From assembly GCF_026212465.1 (NCBI RefSeq), contig NC_080062.1:4255001-4319000 (forward strand): a DNA stretch of 64,000 nucleotides. Reading direction: 5' to 3'. Source of the stretch: Amaranthus tricolor (lineage: Eukaryota; Streptophyta; Magnoliopsida; Caryophyllales; Amaranthaceae). A program made the translations under genes and the position numbers. The notes under the pieces were generated by a model. That model was not told where the DNA came from. It saw nothing but the letters and a program-made list of their open reading frames with translations, and did not search any database. Numbering within the stretch: the stretch's first letter is position 1; every line of letters starts with the position of its first letter. Positions 1 through 11,119 of the stretch are shown piece after piece.

Positions 1-1395
1 AAAGAATAAAAAAAACTTTGATATTGTATTATTTTAGGAAGTATTTTATTCTCTTTATTTTAGGAATTTAAGTTATTTAGTTATTTTGTTTTCTATATTT
101 AAGTCTTTGATCTTTTGTATATATAGGGATGTTTTTCCCCTAATTATATTTAAGAAAAACTGATTATTCAAATCCAAACCCTAATTTACTTATTTTTCGC
201 ATTATGTTTTTTATCACGAGGCGGATCCAACATGAACCTGGGATATTTTCTTATATCCAAATTCAAACTATAGCTTGTTATTGTCCATTAAAACTATTTA
301 TATATTACCTGAAATATTTTCTTATATTCAAGTAATTAATTTAGTTATGCGAATCTGAGTTTTTTATGTAAGAAGTTTTAAAAAGAAGTATAGCTATTAA
401 AAAACAAACATAAAATTCTATGTGGATGTCGGTGGCGGAACTAAACAATTACACCAAGAAAAAGGTCTCTAAAAAACTATTTTTGGAAGAGTTTTGTTTT
501 AAAATTATTTTTTAAAGAAAAACTTTACAATAAGGTAATTTCCTAAAGTTTCTTGTTTATGGGTGGAGTAATTAATTTGGCGGAAAATATATTTTTTTGA
601 AATGTTAATATTACTATTAATGTGATGGAATCCTCTTTTTCATCTATGTTTTACAATTTTATTTATTTATTTGTCAAATCAAAGAACAAAAAATAGTGAA
701 AATAACATTACAGAAAAATATTTCTCCTCACTCCGAATACCATGAGATAAAGTTGCTTTTTGAAATAAATTTTTACTTTTTGTCATTGGGATTTTGTTCA
801 AAAAAAATCCAAGAAAAATTATAGAAAATTTAAATTATACTCAACCGAACAGGAATAACTTGAGTTCTTAAGTTCCTAAAATAATGCCTTACATTAGAAT
901 ATTATGAATTATGATGGTAAATCCAAACCTCCAACAACCATATAAAAAAATCTCTTGATTAAAATATGCGTAATTAAATCGACATATTATTTTATTAGTA
1001 ATATTTGTGTTGATTGGTCAAATAAAGAAGATACAAAAAAATAAAATATTAATCCGATTGCAAGGGATCAATAATAAGATAATATAAGGCATCTTAATCA
1101 ATTCTTTTGTGCCAAAAAAATAATGTTTAATCTATGTACAAAATATAAAAATAGAAATAAAAGAATATGTTCGATATTTCATAATAAAAAAACATGGATG
1201 ATAATGTAAAATTCTTGATAAAATGATAGAAATATATACCAATTAATTGCAATCTATATCATATTATTCCCTAATTTCGTTGGAAGCATTGCTAGATAAT
1301 GCTATTTATTTACACCATATTTATATTTCCTCTATTATTTTAAACCTCCTAGTGATGCTAGATACGGAAATTTAAGTGAGTAATTTTTTAAGGGA
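1..1395. other. AT-rich intergenic DNA, no gene seen
   Basis: This is low-complexity A/T-rich sequence with no open frame, splice-site series or structured repeat that I can support. It ends at the left inverted repeat of the Mutator-like element. Confidence 0.6.
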
Positions 1396-1498
1396 ATTAT
1401 TATTTGTCGCCTCCTTTTTCATTTTATCGTCACCCCCTTCTAACAAAATTACCATATTACCCCTACATTAAAAAAAATTACAAAAATGCCACTTAAGT
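1396..1498 (+). repeat. Left terminal inverted repeat of the MULE
   Basis: It matches the reverse complement of 7948-8052 with scattered mismatches and small gaps. Shared blocks include TTATTTGTCGCC, TTTCATTTTATCG, a TTACCCCT block and AAAATGCCACT. Length near 100 bp is usual for plant MULEs. Confidence 0.85.
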
Positions 1499-1786
1499 TA
1501 AAAAATGTTTAAGAAATGTAAATGGCACTTAATAACATTGTTATCGCTTAATAACATTATTATCAGAATTATATATATATTGAATTTTCAGAGGCTTTAT
1601 GGTAGTATATTCGAATTCAAACACGATACCTTCTCTCTAAAAACTCTCTAAAAACAATACGTAAAGTTAAACAAGCTAGAACTCTAGATCGAACATCAAT
1701 GGCATACCAAGACAAGCATGATAACGATCCGGTAAGTAAGTAATCGGTTCGATTTTTGCAAAAAAAAAAAAAAAAAATAGGAACGT

Positions 1787-1857
1787 AGTCGCACAAACCA
1801 GTCGCACAAAACGTGCGACTGGGAGTCGCACGTTTTGTGCGACTGGCTTGTGCGACT
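1787..1857. repeat. Hairpin 1: 34-bp arms, 3-nt loop
   Basis: The left arm 1787-1820 pairs with the right arm 1824-1857 around GGG, with one G:T-type mismatch. Each arm contains GTCGCACAAAACGTGCGAC or its complement. The hairpin lies in the first intron of the transposase gene, between an A run and a T run. Confidence 0.9.
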
Positions 1858-1902
1858 GCTTCATAATTTTTTTTTTTTTTTTTTTTTTTGTATTTGAATA
1901 AA

Positions 1903-1979
1903 AAAAAAATAATAAATAGAAGTCGCACAAAACGTGCGACGCACAGTCGCACGTTTTGTGCGACTTCTATTTATTTTTA
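1903..1979. repeat. Hairpin 2 in transposase intron 1
   Basis: The core arms 1921-1940 and 1945-1964 carry GTCGCACAAAACGTGCGAC and its inverse around GCAC. The pairing continues outward through GAAGTCGC / GCGACTTC and imperfect A/T tails. Confidence 0.88.
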
Positions 1980-4900
1980 TTTTTTTTTAACTTCGAATTA
2001 TAAAATTTATTTTGTTTAATTAAATTATTTTATTTTAATCTATTGTTGTGCTATAATAATGGTATTTTATTATAATTATTTTGTAGAAATAATTATTTTT
2101 TAAGTTATTATTATTTTGATATATTATGATAATGTTATTATAATTATTATTTGCAGGACTTTGAAAATTTAGGAGATAATATAGATTATTCTGATAGATT
2201 TGTTACCGATAGAGAATTTGATTCTGTAGATGATTTACATACTTGGGCTAATGAGATAGCACTAACAATTGGATTTCAATTTACACGTGCTTCATATAAA
2301 AAAAAAAGAAGGGCGTTCTAGAGTGAGTCTGTACTTAAGATGTCACCGTTACGATAAAAGAAGTGTTGATTTGCATAACTTAGACAATGCTCCCCGACCA
2401 GGTTCCAAAAGTAGGGGTTGTGGGTGTAAATTTATGATTTTAGGAACTAGTCGTAACCCAAAGGAAAGACCTTGGACGGTTAGAGTGTTTCCTGGTGAAA
2501 AAGGAATACATAACCACCCGTTCTTCATGTACATAGATGGTCAAATAAGAGTAAATAGGATGACTGAGGATATCAGGCAGCACATACGAGATCTAAGTGC
2601 AACTGGCATGCAACCAGCATTTATAATGTCTTCAATTAGAAGAAATTTTCCTCGTTTTTATGCTAGTATGAATCAAATTTACAATGAGAGACAGTCAATG
2701 AGGAGAGAAGAGATGGATGGTAGGACTCCTCTTCAACACTGTCTGTATATGGCCACGGAGCATAATTATGTAGTTTGGAGGGACTTGGATAGTGAGGATC
2801 AGTTGACTAGATTATTGATTGCGAATCCAACTTCTATCCAGATGCTACGTTCGTGGCCCCATGTTGTGTTGATAGACACAACGTACAAAACGAATAAGCA
2901 AAAGTGGCCCCTTTGCGAAATCATTGGAATGACGCCAACGAATCATAATTTCTTGGTTGCATTATGTTTGATGCGAGATGAGGCGGCTGTGTCTTATTCT
3001 TGGGTGTTGGAGAGGTTGAGGGATATTTACGGGACAGTGCAGACGCCGGATGTAATCGTAACGGATCGGGATGAGGGTTTATCTGCAGCTATTCATGCTG
3101 TCTTTCCAGGTAAACATGTTTTAATTATTAATTATCGTCGATCTATGTATTATATATTTCTGAATTAATTTTAAATTTATGTTTAATGCAGATGTACGAC
3201 ATCTATTATGCGTATGGCATATTGGCAATGACGTGGAGAACATGGTCGATAAATTGTGTGGCGGCAAGAAAAATCAACAGGGCCAGTTATTCAGGCAAAC
3301 AAAATGGAACCCCTTGGTTAACAGTATGACGATCGCCGATTTTGAAAACAGATGGGAAGGGATTGTGTCCACTTGGTCGACTAGGAACCGGAGAGTCGTG
3401 CAATATTTGGCAGGAACATGGATTCCTCACAAAGAGAAATTTGTGCGTGCGTGGACGAATGATTGTTTGCACTTGGGTAACCAGACTACCAGTAGAGTTG
3501 AAAGTCAACACTCTTCCTTCAAGTACTACTTGGGTAGCGGTAATAGCTCATTCGATACGCTGTTTAAAATGGCGCACGCACAAATTACGAATCAACAATC
3601 AAAAATAAGACAAGCTCTTGAGGAATCTAAGAATTCCATTTCAAGAACGTCGCGACTAAATTTTCTACGACCGTTGTATCGTCATGTTTCTATATTTGCC
3701 TTGGAACTATTGATGATGGAGCACAACCGGATGCTAACCCTGGGCAGTTGTCTTTTAGAAAAATGCGGTTGTGTCATTCAAAAAACCCACGGATTACCAT
3801 GCGCGTGTTACTGTTACTTGTCTATCAGGTCTAATGGTGCTTTGTACTTGGACGATATACATCCGTTTTGGAAAACGTTAAAGTATTTAGATGCAGAAGA
3901 AGACGCCAACGAAGAAGTACGGCACGCAAACGCCGATGATAAAGAGTACTTTCAATCGTTGGTGGATGAAGTTTTAAAATCCGACCCCTCAGTACTACGA
4001 CGCGTCTCTCAGGTACTTGAACATGAGCTGCACCCCGATGGTGACGACATACCTGAGCCCGAAGCAAGTCCACCGAGGAAAGGAAGACCAATGACAAGCA
4101 GAACCTTGAGGAGAAACAAAAGTGCGTTTGAGTACAGTAGATCGTCCTCAAGGGGTCGCGGATAAAGATCATCATCACGCGGGAGATCCAGTGGTAGATC
4201 AAGCAGCCGGTCGCATCAATCGTCAGTTGGAATTAACTTCAGTTTCAACTTATCAGGTACTCTTATTTCTTTTCATTTAATCTTATATGTTTTATATCAA
4301 TATTGGCGTAATGATATATTGTTATTTTTTCAGATGGTGCAGCAGGTCGTGATTTTTCACTTTTTCCGTGGCCAGATCACATTCCATTTATTCTTCCGCC
4401 ATATCTGTTTGATTGGATTGATGTTATAGGTGACGGTAATTGTGGATTTAGAGCTATTGCCGCCACAGAGTTAGGGGGTGAGGAAGCATGGCCTCTGTTA
4501 CGACGTGCAATGAGTTTGGAAATGGAAACGCATAGAGAACAATATGCACGCTTATATTTATCAGCAGATTCGGTGGAGGAAGCTATATTCAGAGTTGGTG
4601 CCCACAATAAAGGACCTGCTCCGTACGATCACTGGTTGGAAGCGACAACACTGTATTCTGCAGCAACATTTTTAAACATAGCAATTGCGTATTATGGCTC
4701 TGCGGATGGTCATCCAATGTACAATTGTTTAGTGCTTCTTTTAAGAAGAACAGGGGGAATGCATGGCGTAAATAAACTTATACATATTCTTTGGGTAAAC
4801 GGGAATCATTATGTTCAGCTTTTAATGAACGATGATTCATCTCCACTGCCGCCAGTCCAACAAAATTGGAGAGCAGCTAACAATTCATGTGCAGATTTAG

Positions 4901-5108
4901 AAAGACAATATCGTAATAGGATATCACTTTGGAGTAGAATGTGCAACATACAACGACAACAGCATAATAACACCGCCGGAGACGCGGTGAATTTAGATTC
5001 TCCATAGTGTTTATATATAATTCAATTGTTCAAACGATTAAAAAGTTGTTCATACATAAAGATTAAATACAACAATTGTTCATGCATTACAAAACAGGTA
5101 AATGTCTA

Positions 5109-7218
5109 TTAGGGGCTGCGCCCTCTACACTCTTGCCATTCGGAAAACAACTCTCTAAGATCCTCTAAATACATATCAACAGCATCTCTTTCCCGAGGCG
5201 TCATTTGAGCAATAGCTGGCATCCTGAGCAATGGTGCAAGTCGAGTTGGAAATTCAGCAGCAAACTGTAAAACCAGACAATTGCAAAGTCAATACATGTT
5301 ATGAAACATAAAAATAAAATACATAATTAGGAACACTAACATATTCGACTCTGTTATCAGCAGCACCAAACGCAGCAGCACGTCCTTCACCTGGGATGAG
5401 AAAACAGTGGGAAGACACTCTAAACCAGTCCACGTAATCCGGGGCAGCCTCTGATGGAACCGATGCGCGACGCTGTGCCTGCTCCACTACGCGGGCACAG
5501 TAAGGGAACCTACTCCACATCTTCGTAAACATACAGGAAGAAGCGAATGTAACTGAGTAGGAGCCCTGTGCTGGTCGCAGAGCTTGGGTAGGTCTCAGCG
5601 GAGCCGGGGGAATCTCCTGTGCAAAACCGAGCTGCCTCACTGTCCTCTCAGGCAAATAGACCTCCACGATATCGAAACAGGTGATACCACCGATATACGA
5701 GGTACGTGGGTGCTCGTTCAATAAAGACCTATCATAAGTCAAGTACGGAGTCCACTCCACCTGCTCACAATGAATATAATACATAATCAACATAACATCT
5801 CTGCCCTTGACAAGTTAAACAATTAAGTTTGAAGTCATGTACAAAACCTGTGCCTCTGTCATGGCATCCAGTATGCTCCCATAGTCTATCAGTCTGCTCA
5901 GCTCGCGGATTGGCTTCGGCGGGGACCACATCTCTGCCCTTGTCTTATTCGGCATGTCAGCTTGACGCGGATGGGGGCGGAAGGCTGGGAAGTACTCGTA
6001 AATCCATGTCTGCAACAGTGTCAGGCAACCAGCAATAGTCTTGCACCCAGTCCTTGTCGCCATACCCAGTTGGCGATACATGTGAGCAAGCGTCACTGCA
6101 CCCCAAGCAATATCAGCCTGATCAGCGGTAACAGTAACAACAGGGTGAGGATGCATCCCGACTCTAGTCTTATCCACGAGCAACGTGGAACCTACTATAG
6201 CCATGTAGTAGGCGGTACGTTGAGTATCCATAGACTGAGAACGGTGGCATAGCTGCAACAGTGCACCAACATTAATGCTGCCGCTTGTGAAGTGCCCCTT
6301 CGCACGCAGCTCCGACAATGGCATACCAAAAAGGCCGGCCAGGCCAAGCTGCCATTCATTATCAGACGGTTGCACGGGAAGTGAACCGTCAATGCCAATT
6401 TCCAAGATGCGTTGCACGTCGTGCAACATTATGGTCATCTCCCCCCACGGCATGTGGAAGGTGTTGGTGTCAGGCTGCCACCTTTCCACAAATGCCGTAA
6501 TGAGAGCACTGTCGATGTGCTGGTGCATTATATACGGCAGCCGACCAAGGGGAGTACCAGGTAACACTCTGTACAATTCATCAGACATGTCCTGAAGTCT
6601 AATGATTGAATCCAACGTTTTCTTCCGAGCACGACATTCCAAAATCGGAGGGGTGCGCTCCGATCCCTCAAATATAGCCTTTGCTACGTGCCCACCGTAG
6701 CTGGGTATTAAAGTAGTATCAACAGGGCCCCCGGGCTGGGCTGATGTGATTAACCAGTCCGTGTCCGCGGACTGCGATCGCCTCCTCCCCCGTGGAGCCG
6801 CATCCTCAGCCTGGCTTACTCCTGCCTGATCAGAAGTGCCACTCGAGCCCTGCCCTCTACTCTTGAACTTAACAGCTTGGCCTCTTACGATCGTCCAATC
6901 AATAGGATGACATGCAGACTCATCCTGACCAAGAGACTCTTCCCGACTAAGAGACTCGTCGTAATCAGTATCATCGTCACCTGAGCCGACCGTATGACTA
7001 TGTAGTCTACTTTGGCACTCAAAGCGACTACGCACTTGCTCTAGGGTACTTGAACGTTGGGCCTGACTATGTATGGCCGCTTGTTCTTGCCTTGCTCGCC
7101 TTGCAGATCCCGTAACCCCCCTCTCATGGGGATCACCTCTCAGTAAAGTAGGCCTAGATCTATTGCCGCTTAATAAACCTCTAAAAAACCCTTTTCCTTT
7201 ACCTTGATTTCCAGCCAT
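5109..7218 (-). CDS. Plant-mobile-domain (aminotransferase-like) protein carried by the MULE
   Basis: Three exons, 7218-5848, 5760-5341 and 5264-5109, all joined in phase 0, give an intact 648-aa frame. The start ATG gives MAGNQGKGKGFF. Residues 1-160 are charged and Ser/Arg/Gly-rich, probably disordered. From about residue 165 the plant mobile domain follows, with LIPSYGGHVA, CRARKKTLDSIIRLQ, ITAFVERWQPDTNTFHMPWG, EMTIMLHDV and, in exon 2, VEWTPY and VEVYLPERTVRQLGFAQEIP. This is the family of Arabidopsis MAIN/MAIL1 and the long form of phosphatase PP7; transposon-borne members are known. The host proteins act in gene silencing and genome stability; what the transposon copies do is unresolved. 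The gene is visibly richer in G+C than the transposase beside it. Its stop lies about 100 bp from the end of the convergent transposase gene. Confidence 0.87.
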
Positions 7219-7451
7219 TTACTAGAATTTTCATAATTTAAATTAAGACAACATTTTAAATTACTTAAAATCAAATAAATTAAACAATTATTTCACATTT
7301 ACAAACAATTATTTCACATTTACAAATAATTAAAAACAAGCAACACGTAAAATATTTCACATTTACAAATAATTAAACAATTATTATATTCATAAATATT
7401 TAAACAACTCAAATTTAATAAATTAATTACACTAAACAAATTCATTACAAT

Positions 7452-7571
7452 AAAAAAAAAAAAAAAATTGAAACCGGTCGCACGAACCGGTCGCACAAAA
7501 TGTGCGACTGTACAGTCGCACATTTTGTGCGACCGGTTCGTGCGACCGGTTTCAATTATTTTTTTTTTTCT
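7452..7571. repeat. Hairpin 3: near-perfect palindrome with no loop
   Basis: It is centred between 7511 and 7512 at CTGTACAG. The 7466-7557 core is fully self-complementary and contains two GTCGCAC units and CCGGTTCGTGCGACCGG. One mismatch separates it from flanking A and T runs that extend the pairing. It lies upstream of the plant-mobile-domain gene. Confidence 0.92.
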
Positions 7572-7679
7572 TTTTCGAATACGTAAATCAATAACTACTT
7601 CTTACAACAACATTATCATAATACATATTATTACAACATTTACTAAATAACATTAACTAACAACAAACTCTTTCAAAAA

Positions 7680-7800
7680 TTTAAAAAAAAATAAAAAATA
7701 AAAAAATTTGGATTCGGCCCAATCGCACAAAACGTGCGACTGTACAGTCGCACGTTTTGTGCGACTGGGCCGAATCCAATATTTTTGTTTTTTCCTTCGA
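7680..7800. repeat. Hairpin 4: palindrome with no loop
   Basis: It is centred between 7743 and 7744 at CTGTACAG. The arms 7708-7743 and 7744-7779 contain GCACAAAACGTGCGAC and TTGGATTCGGCCCA with one G:T-type mismatch; imperfect A/T tails extend outward. Confidence 0.9.
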
Positions 7801-7947
7801 TTGATTTAAAAAAAACTTAACTTGAATTTTTGTTGACGATTTCGATTCCAAAGTTTTAGCTCCGCTTAATTTTATGTGAAGAATTTGATTTTATGGAAGT
7901 GATGAAAGTGTTATTGAGTGGATTTGAAGTGTTTTTATATAAGTTAT

Positions 7948-8052
7948 AAGCTTAGTGGCATTTTCGTAATTTTTTAAATTTCAGGGGTAAAGTCGTAATT
8001 TCATTCAAGGGGGGTGGCGATAAAATGAAATTGGTGGCGACAAATAAGAAAT
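7948..8052 (-). repeat. Right terminal inverted repeat of the MULE
   Basis: This is the inverted partner of 1396-1498. Reading inward on the minus strand it has TTATTTGTCGCC, then CATTTTATCG, a TTACCCCT block and AAAATGCCACT. The plant-mobile-domain gene is transcribed inward from this end. Confidence 0.85.
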
Positions 8053-10875
8053 GGGTTTTTTTATATCTATTTGTTCTTTGAATTTACAAAAGGTAAAAAC
8101 TCATATTTTTATAGTTTCTAATTTAACTAATTTCAGGAAAAATACGAAGTATTTTATTTTTAGGAATAAATTGAAGAGAAAATTTAAATTTGTAGATGAT
8201 TGTTTTTGAAAGAATATCACTTCATTTTCAAATGGTAAATGTAGAAAAATGATAATCGACAAATTTAATGGAATAAAGGAGCGACTATGTTATAGCGAAT
8301 TAAAAGAGTTAACATTCATATTTGTCACTATTTGTCATCTTTGTCAAATAGCTTTTTGTTGGCTTTTACTTTAGTCAATTTTGTTGGGTTTTAGTTTAAA
8401 CATTATATTTTATTAATTTCTATATAATAAACAGCCAACAACTGATATTTATTTTTTTACCAAATACGTCCATCAATCCATATAATTTAATTAAATAACT
8501 AGTTAAAACTGTTAATTAATCAGTTAATACTCAAATAAATCAAAACATCCAACAAATTTATCTAACAACTCGAACGTCAACAATAATATGCATTTGCAAA
8601 CAAACTCTTTATTACTTATTAAGAGTTAAATTAAACACCATAGTCCTCTAGAATAATCAGGTGGCAAGATTTATGAAATTGCGAATCCAACTAGTGGATA
8701 TTTTGATGACTAATGCCTTTATGGTCACATATGTAATTCATCCCTTCCATTATACTTATTATATTTGACTTTTTACATAAAATAATGTGTGACTTTGATT
8801 ATTTATATATTGAACTAACACGTCTAACAATTATAAAAAATTAAAAATAAGAAATTATGCGATTAAACGATTCAAATAAGATTTCAATTAACTATAGTCT
8901 TTCTTGTACATTAGCCGCAATATATAAAGTAAGCTTGAATAATGAATAGTGCCAATAACCGTAATGTAGCAAGTATTTCAGAAAGGAGAAAGTACTTGTT
9001 TCGTACTCCGGTATTTGTCACCTCTATCATGACCTTAATTAGTTATCTCAATAAGATTATTGTCAATGAATCAAATCAACCGTAAGCTTAAACTAATGGT
9101 TAAGACACTATGATATGTTATATACTCTAATATATCCCTTTACACAAGAGTCCATTAGGCTAGAAGTGTGAATGTACATAGGCGCTGAAATATTTCACTT
9201 TAAATAAGGGTTGTTGAAATTCGAATTCATAACCTCTTATCACATTAACTTCTGATATCGAATCAATTCAACAAAAAGCTTATGCTTTATTCAATTTTAT
9301 GCTATGCTTCAAGAATTTAGATTTTAGATGGGAGGAGTTGGTGAGACAAAAAGCTTCGTTTTTTTCTCTTTCGCAAGGAGTAAGACTCCGCATTTACCGC
9401 CACTTTATTAATTCCATTATTGGGACCTGCCCTTTCAAACTTTTTGCCAGTTAATCACGCCAGCACAACAATGTTGCAACAAAAGAATTTAGTTGATTTG
9501 ATATTTAAACTATCCACTTTTAATAAGATCTCACTTAATTATATTTTAACTTATAAATTAAAAATTATTTACAAATAATGAGAGATACTGAATAATGCAA
9601 TTATCTTTGCCTTTATTTTTAACCAAAATCTATTGATTCCTAAAATTAAAAGAAATAAAAAGAGTATTTATCTGTCTCTTTAATTTTATATTAATTGAAA
9701 ACAAATGATATTTATTTTCCCATTATAGCACTTTTAATAATAAAATAAAGGAAATATTACCTAGATAATTAATCTTTTTATGATTTTCCTATAATAATCT
9801 CATATATTGATTATCCACGAATAATTTCAACTTTATGGGGGTATTTGTCTAGAGTAAACTTAGATAACCGGATAACTTGCTATAATTGATAATTTACCAA
9901 AAAAGTAAACTGTAACTTAGTATGAAGTTAGAGAAAAATTTAAGAAATTTACATAAAAAATTCTAAAAAAATTTTAACATTTTTTTGACATTTTATTTTA
10001 ATCTATCTTTTTTTAAAAAAATAAAACTTTTTATATCAAATCATCTGATTACCCGAGTTTCCGCTAGGCAAATACTGAATAAATAAGTTGGAATAATTCA
10101 TGATTAATCAATAAATGAGATTATTTTATGAACAACATAAAAAAATTGAATTTTTTAAGGTAATTTTTCCTAAAATAAAATTTTCTTATCACTTTTTTTC
10201 TTTCTGTAACTATAAAAAAAAAAAACTTATTTTACACACTGTTTCTTTATAAATATTAATTCATGTTGCATAATTTATCCAATCATCTATGGTGGATTCA
10301 CAATCACTTGCTCCCTTAGAGGAGTTAGTATATTGATTACCACACTTTATTAGTCAAACGTATATTTTTAATCTGAAATACTTGTTACGTAGCGGTTTTT
10401 AATACTATTTTTATTCAAGTTTATTTAATATATTGCGTCTAATATGTAAAAAATATATAGTTAAGTGGAATTTTATTTGAATCGTCTAATCACATATTTT
10501 TACAATATTAAAATTTTATAATTTTTAAATATATGTGATTTAATTTATAAATAATTAAAATAACACATTAAATAATATAAAAAGTTATTCAAAATAAATA
10601 GAATAGGATGTGCAGTACTATTCGACTTGTTGGCCATTGGTAGGCAGAAATGGAAGTGAAATACCGCCCGTAAGATGACGCCGCGTGGTGTTATCGTTGG
10701 ACCTAACGGTATGATTGACTTCCACGCATGAATAGTTGGATACTATCAAGTATCAACTCTAGAAAGCGGCCGTACTGATTGCTCTTTTTTATCCACATTT
10801 TTGTGATGATGTGGCATCTTTTTAGCTTTCTAGCAAGTGTTTTTTTAAAAACTTTTAATTTAATATATCTAGTAT
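8053..10875. other. Gene-poor AT-rich DNA
   Basis: No gene is supported. Two things stand out: a diverged dispersed repeat at 9075-9290 and a GC-richer stretch at about 10620-10770 of unknown origin. Confidence 0.5.
9075..9290. repeat. Dispersed repeat family A, copy 1 (diverged)
   Basis: It shares an ordered series of blocks with 37603-37850: AAGCTTAA, the word TACACAAGAGTCC, AAATATTTCACTTTA, CATAACCTCTT and a TCTGATA block. The last of these resembles the complement of an initiator-tRNA primer-binding site, and ATTCGAATT resembles a pol III B box. A non-autonomous retroelement (TRIM or SINE) fits, but I cannot decide which. Confidence 0.55.
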
Positions 10876-11119
10876 GTGTTTGGCAAAATAGTTTGTTGAA
10901 TAATTTTAATTTATTTTGATAGAATTAGAACGTTGAGTAGTCAAATCAGCCAATATTAATATTTGGTAAATTTGTTGGTTGGAACAGTTTATTGTTATGA
11001 ATAAACTGTTTTTGATAAAACTGCTTAATATCAGTTGATTTAAAATTAATTAGTCTAACCAGATAATAATATTAGTTAAATAAACTATTGTAATCAGATA
11101 TCAGATGTTTACCAAACAC
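10876..11119. mobile_element. MITE-like element, GTGTTTGG termini
   Basis: Short inverted ends GTGTTTGGCAAA and TTTACCAAACAC bound about 244 bp of AT-rich noncoding DNA. The ends resemble hAT-type MITEs. No clear target duplication was seen. Confidence 0.5.

Larger units (their letters stand above)
1699..5007 (+). pseudogene. MULE transposase fused to an OTU cysteine protease (two lesions)
   Basis: Exons fit 1699-1731, 2157-3109, 3192-4256 and 4334-5007; all splice phases agree (0, 1, 1) and the conceptual product is about 907 aa. The start ATG reads MAYQDKHDNDP and is followed by a GTAAGT donor. Domains in order: a FAR1-like N-terminal zinc-binding region (CHRY...GCGC...HNHP); a MULE DDE core with D in IDTTYK (codon 2875), D in VTDRDEG (3064) and E in RVESQHS (3500); a SWIM-like zinc motif CGC..HGLPCACY; an Arg/Ser-rich linker; and an OTU fold with GDGNCGFRAI and NHYVQLL supplying the expected Cys and His. 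Lesions: a ten-A run near 2299-2308 is one base too long for the frame, and an in-frame TAA lies at 4163-4165 in the linker. Downstream reading resumes in the same frame, so the OTU part belongs to this gene. The role of the OTU domain is not known to me; removing ubiquitin from the transposase or a host factor is a guess. Confidence 0.9.
1396..8052. mobile_element. Mutator-like element (MULE) with transposase-OTU and plant-mobile-domain genes
   Basis: A 6.7-kb DNA transposon bounded by imperfect terminal inverted repeats of about 105 bp. The left end reads TTATTTGTCGCC and the right end reads GGCGACAAATAA; the repeats continue inward through ATTTTATCG and a shared ATGCCACT block. Inside are two convergent genes whose stop codons lie about 100 bp apart: a transposase-OTU gene on + and a plant-mobile-domain gene on -. 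This is the tail-to-tail plan of maize MuDR (established knowledge). Two long hairpins lie near each end. I could not find a clean 9-11 bp target duplication: the flanks share only a T-rich stretch. The transposase has two lesions, so this copy is probably no longer autonomous, while the second gene is open. Confidence 0.88.

Noticed and set aside
1617..1952. Minus-strand frames over the left hairpins
   Set aside because: They are Lys/Phe runs and hairpin arms read as protein. The same applies to frames at 7320-7650.
1787..1979. CRISPR-like array
   Set aside because: The repeats are paired inverted copies forming hairpins, without regular spacers, in a plant transposon.
2269..3168. A separate transposase gene starting at 2269
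   Set aside because: The first codon is TTG in mid-exon. Conserved coding text continues upstream in another frame (DDLHTWANEIALTIGF) to the splice site at 2157, so 2269 only marks the point after which the frame is shifted.
4510..5007. Independent OTU protease gene
   Set aside because: The frame runs unbroken upstream to the splice acceptor at 4334 and joins the transposase exon in phase, with only one TAA between; it is the C-terminal part of one fusion.
4377..6595. Opposite-strand frames across the OTU and PMD exons
   Set aside because: They are shadows of real genes; they have no motifs and cross the splice sites.
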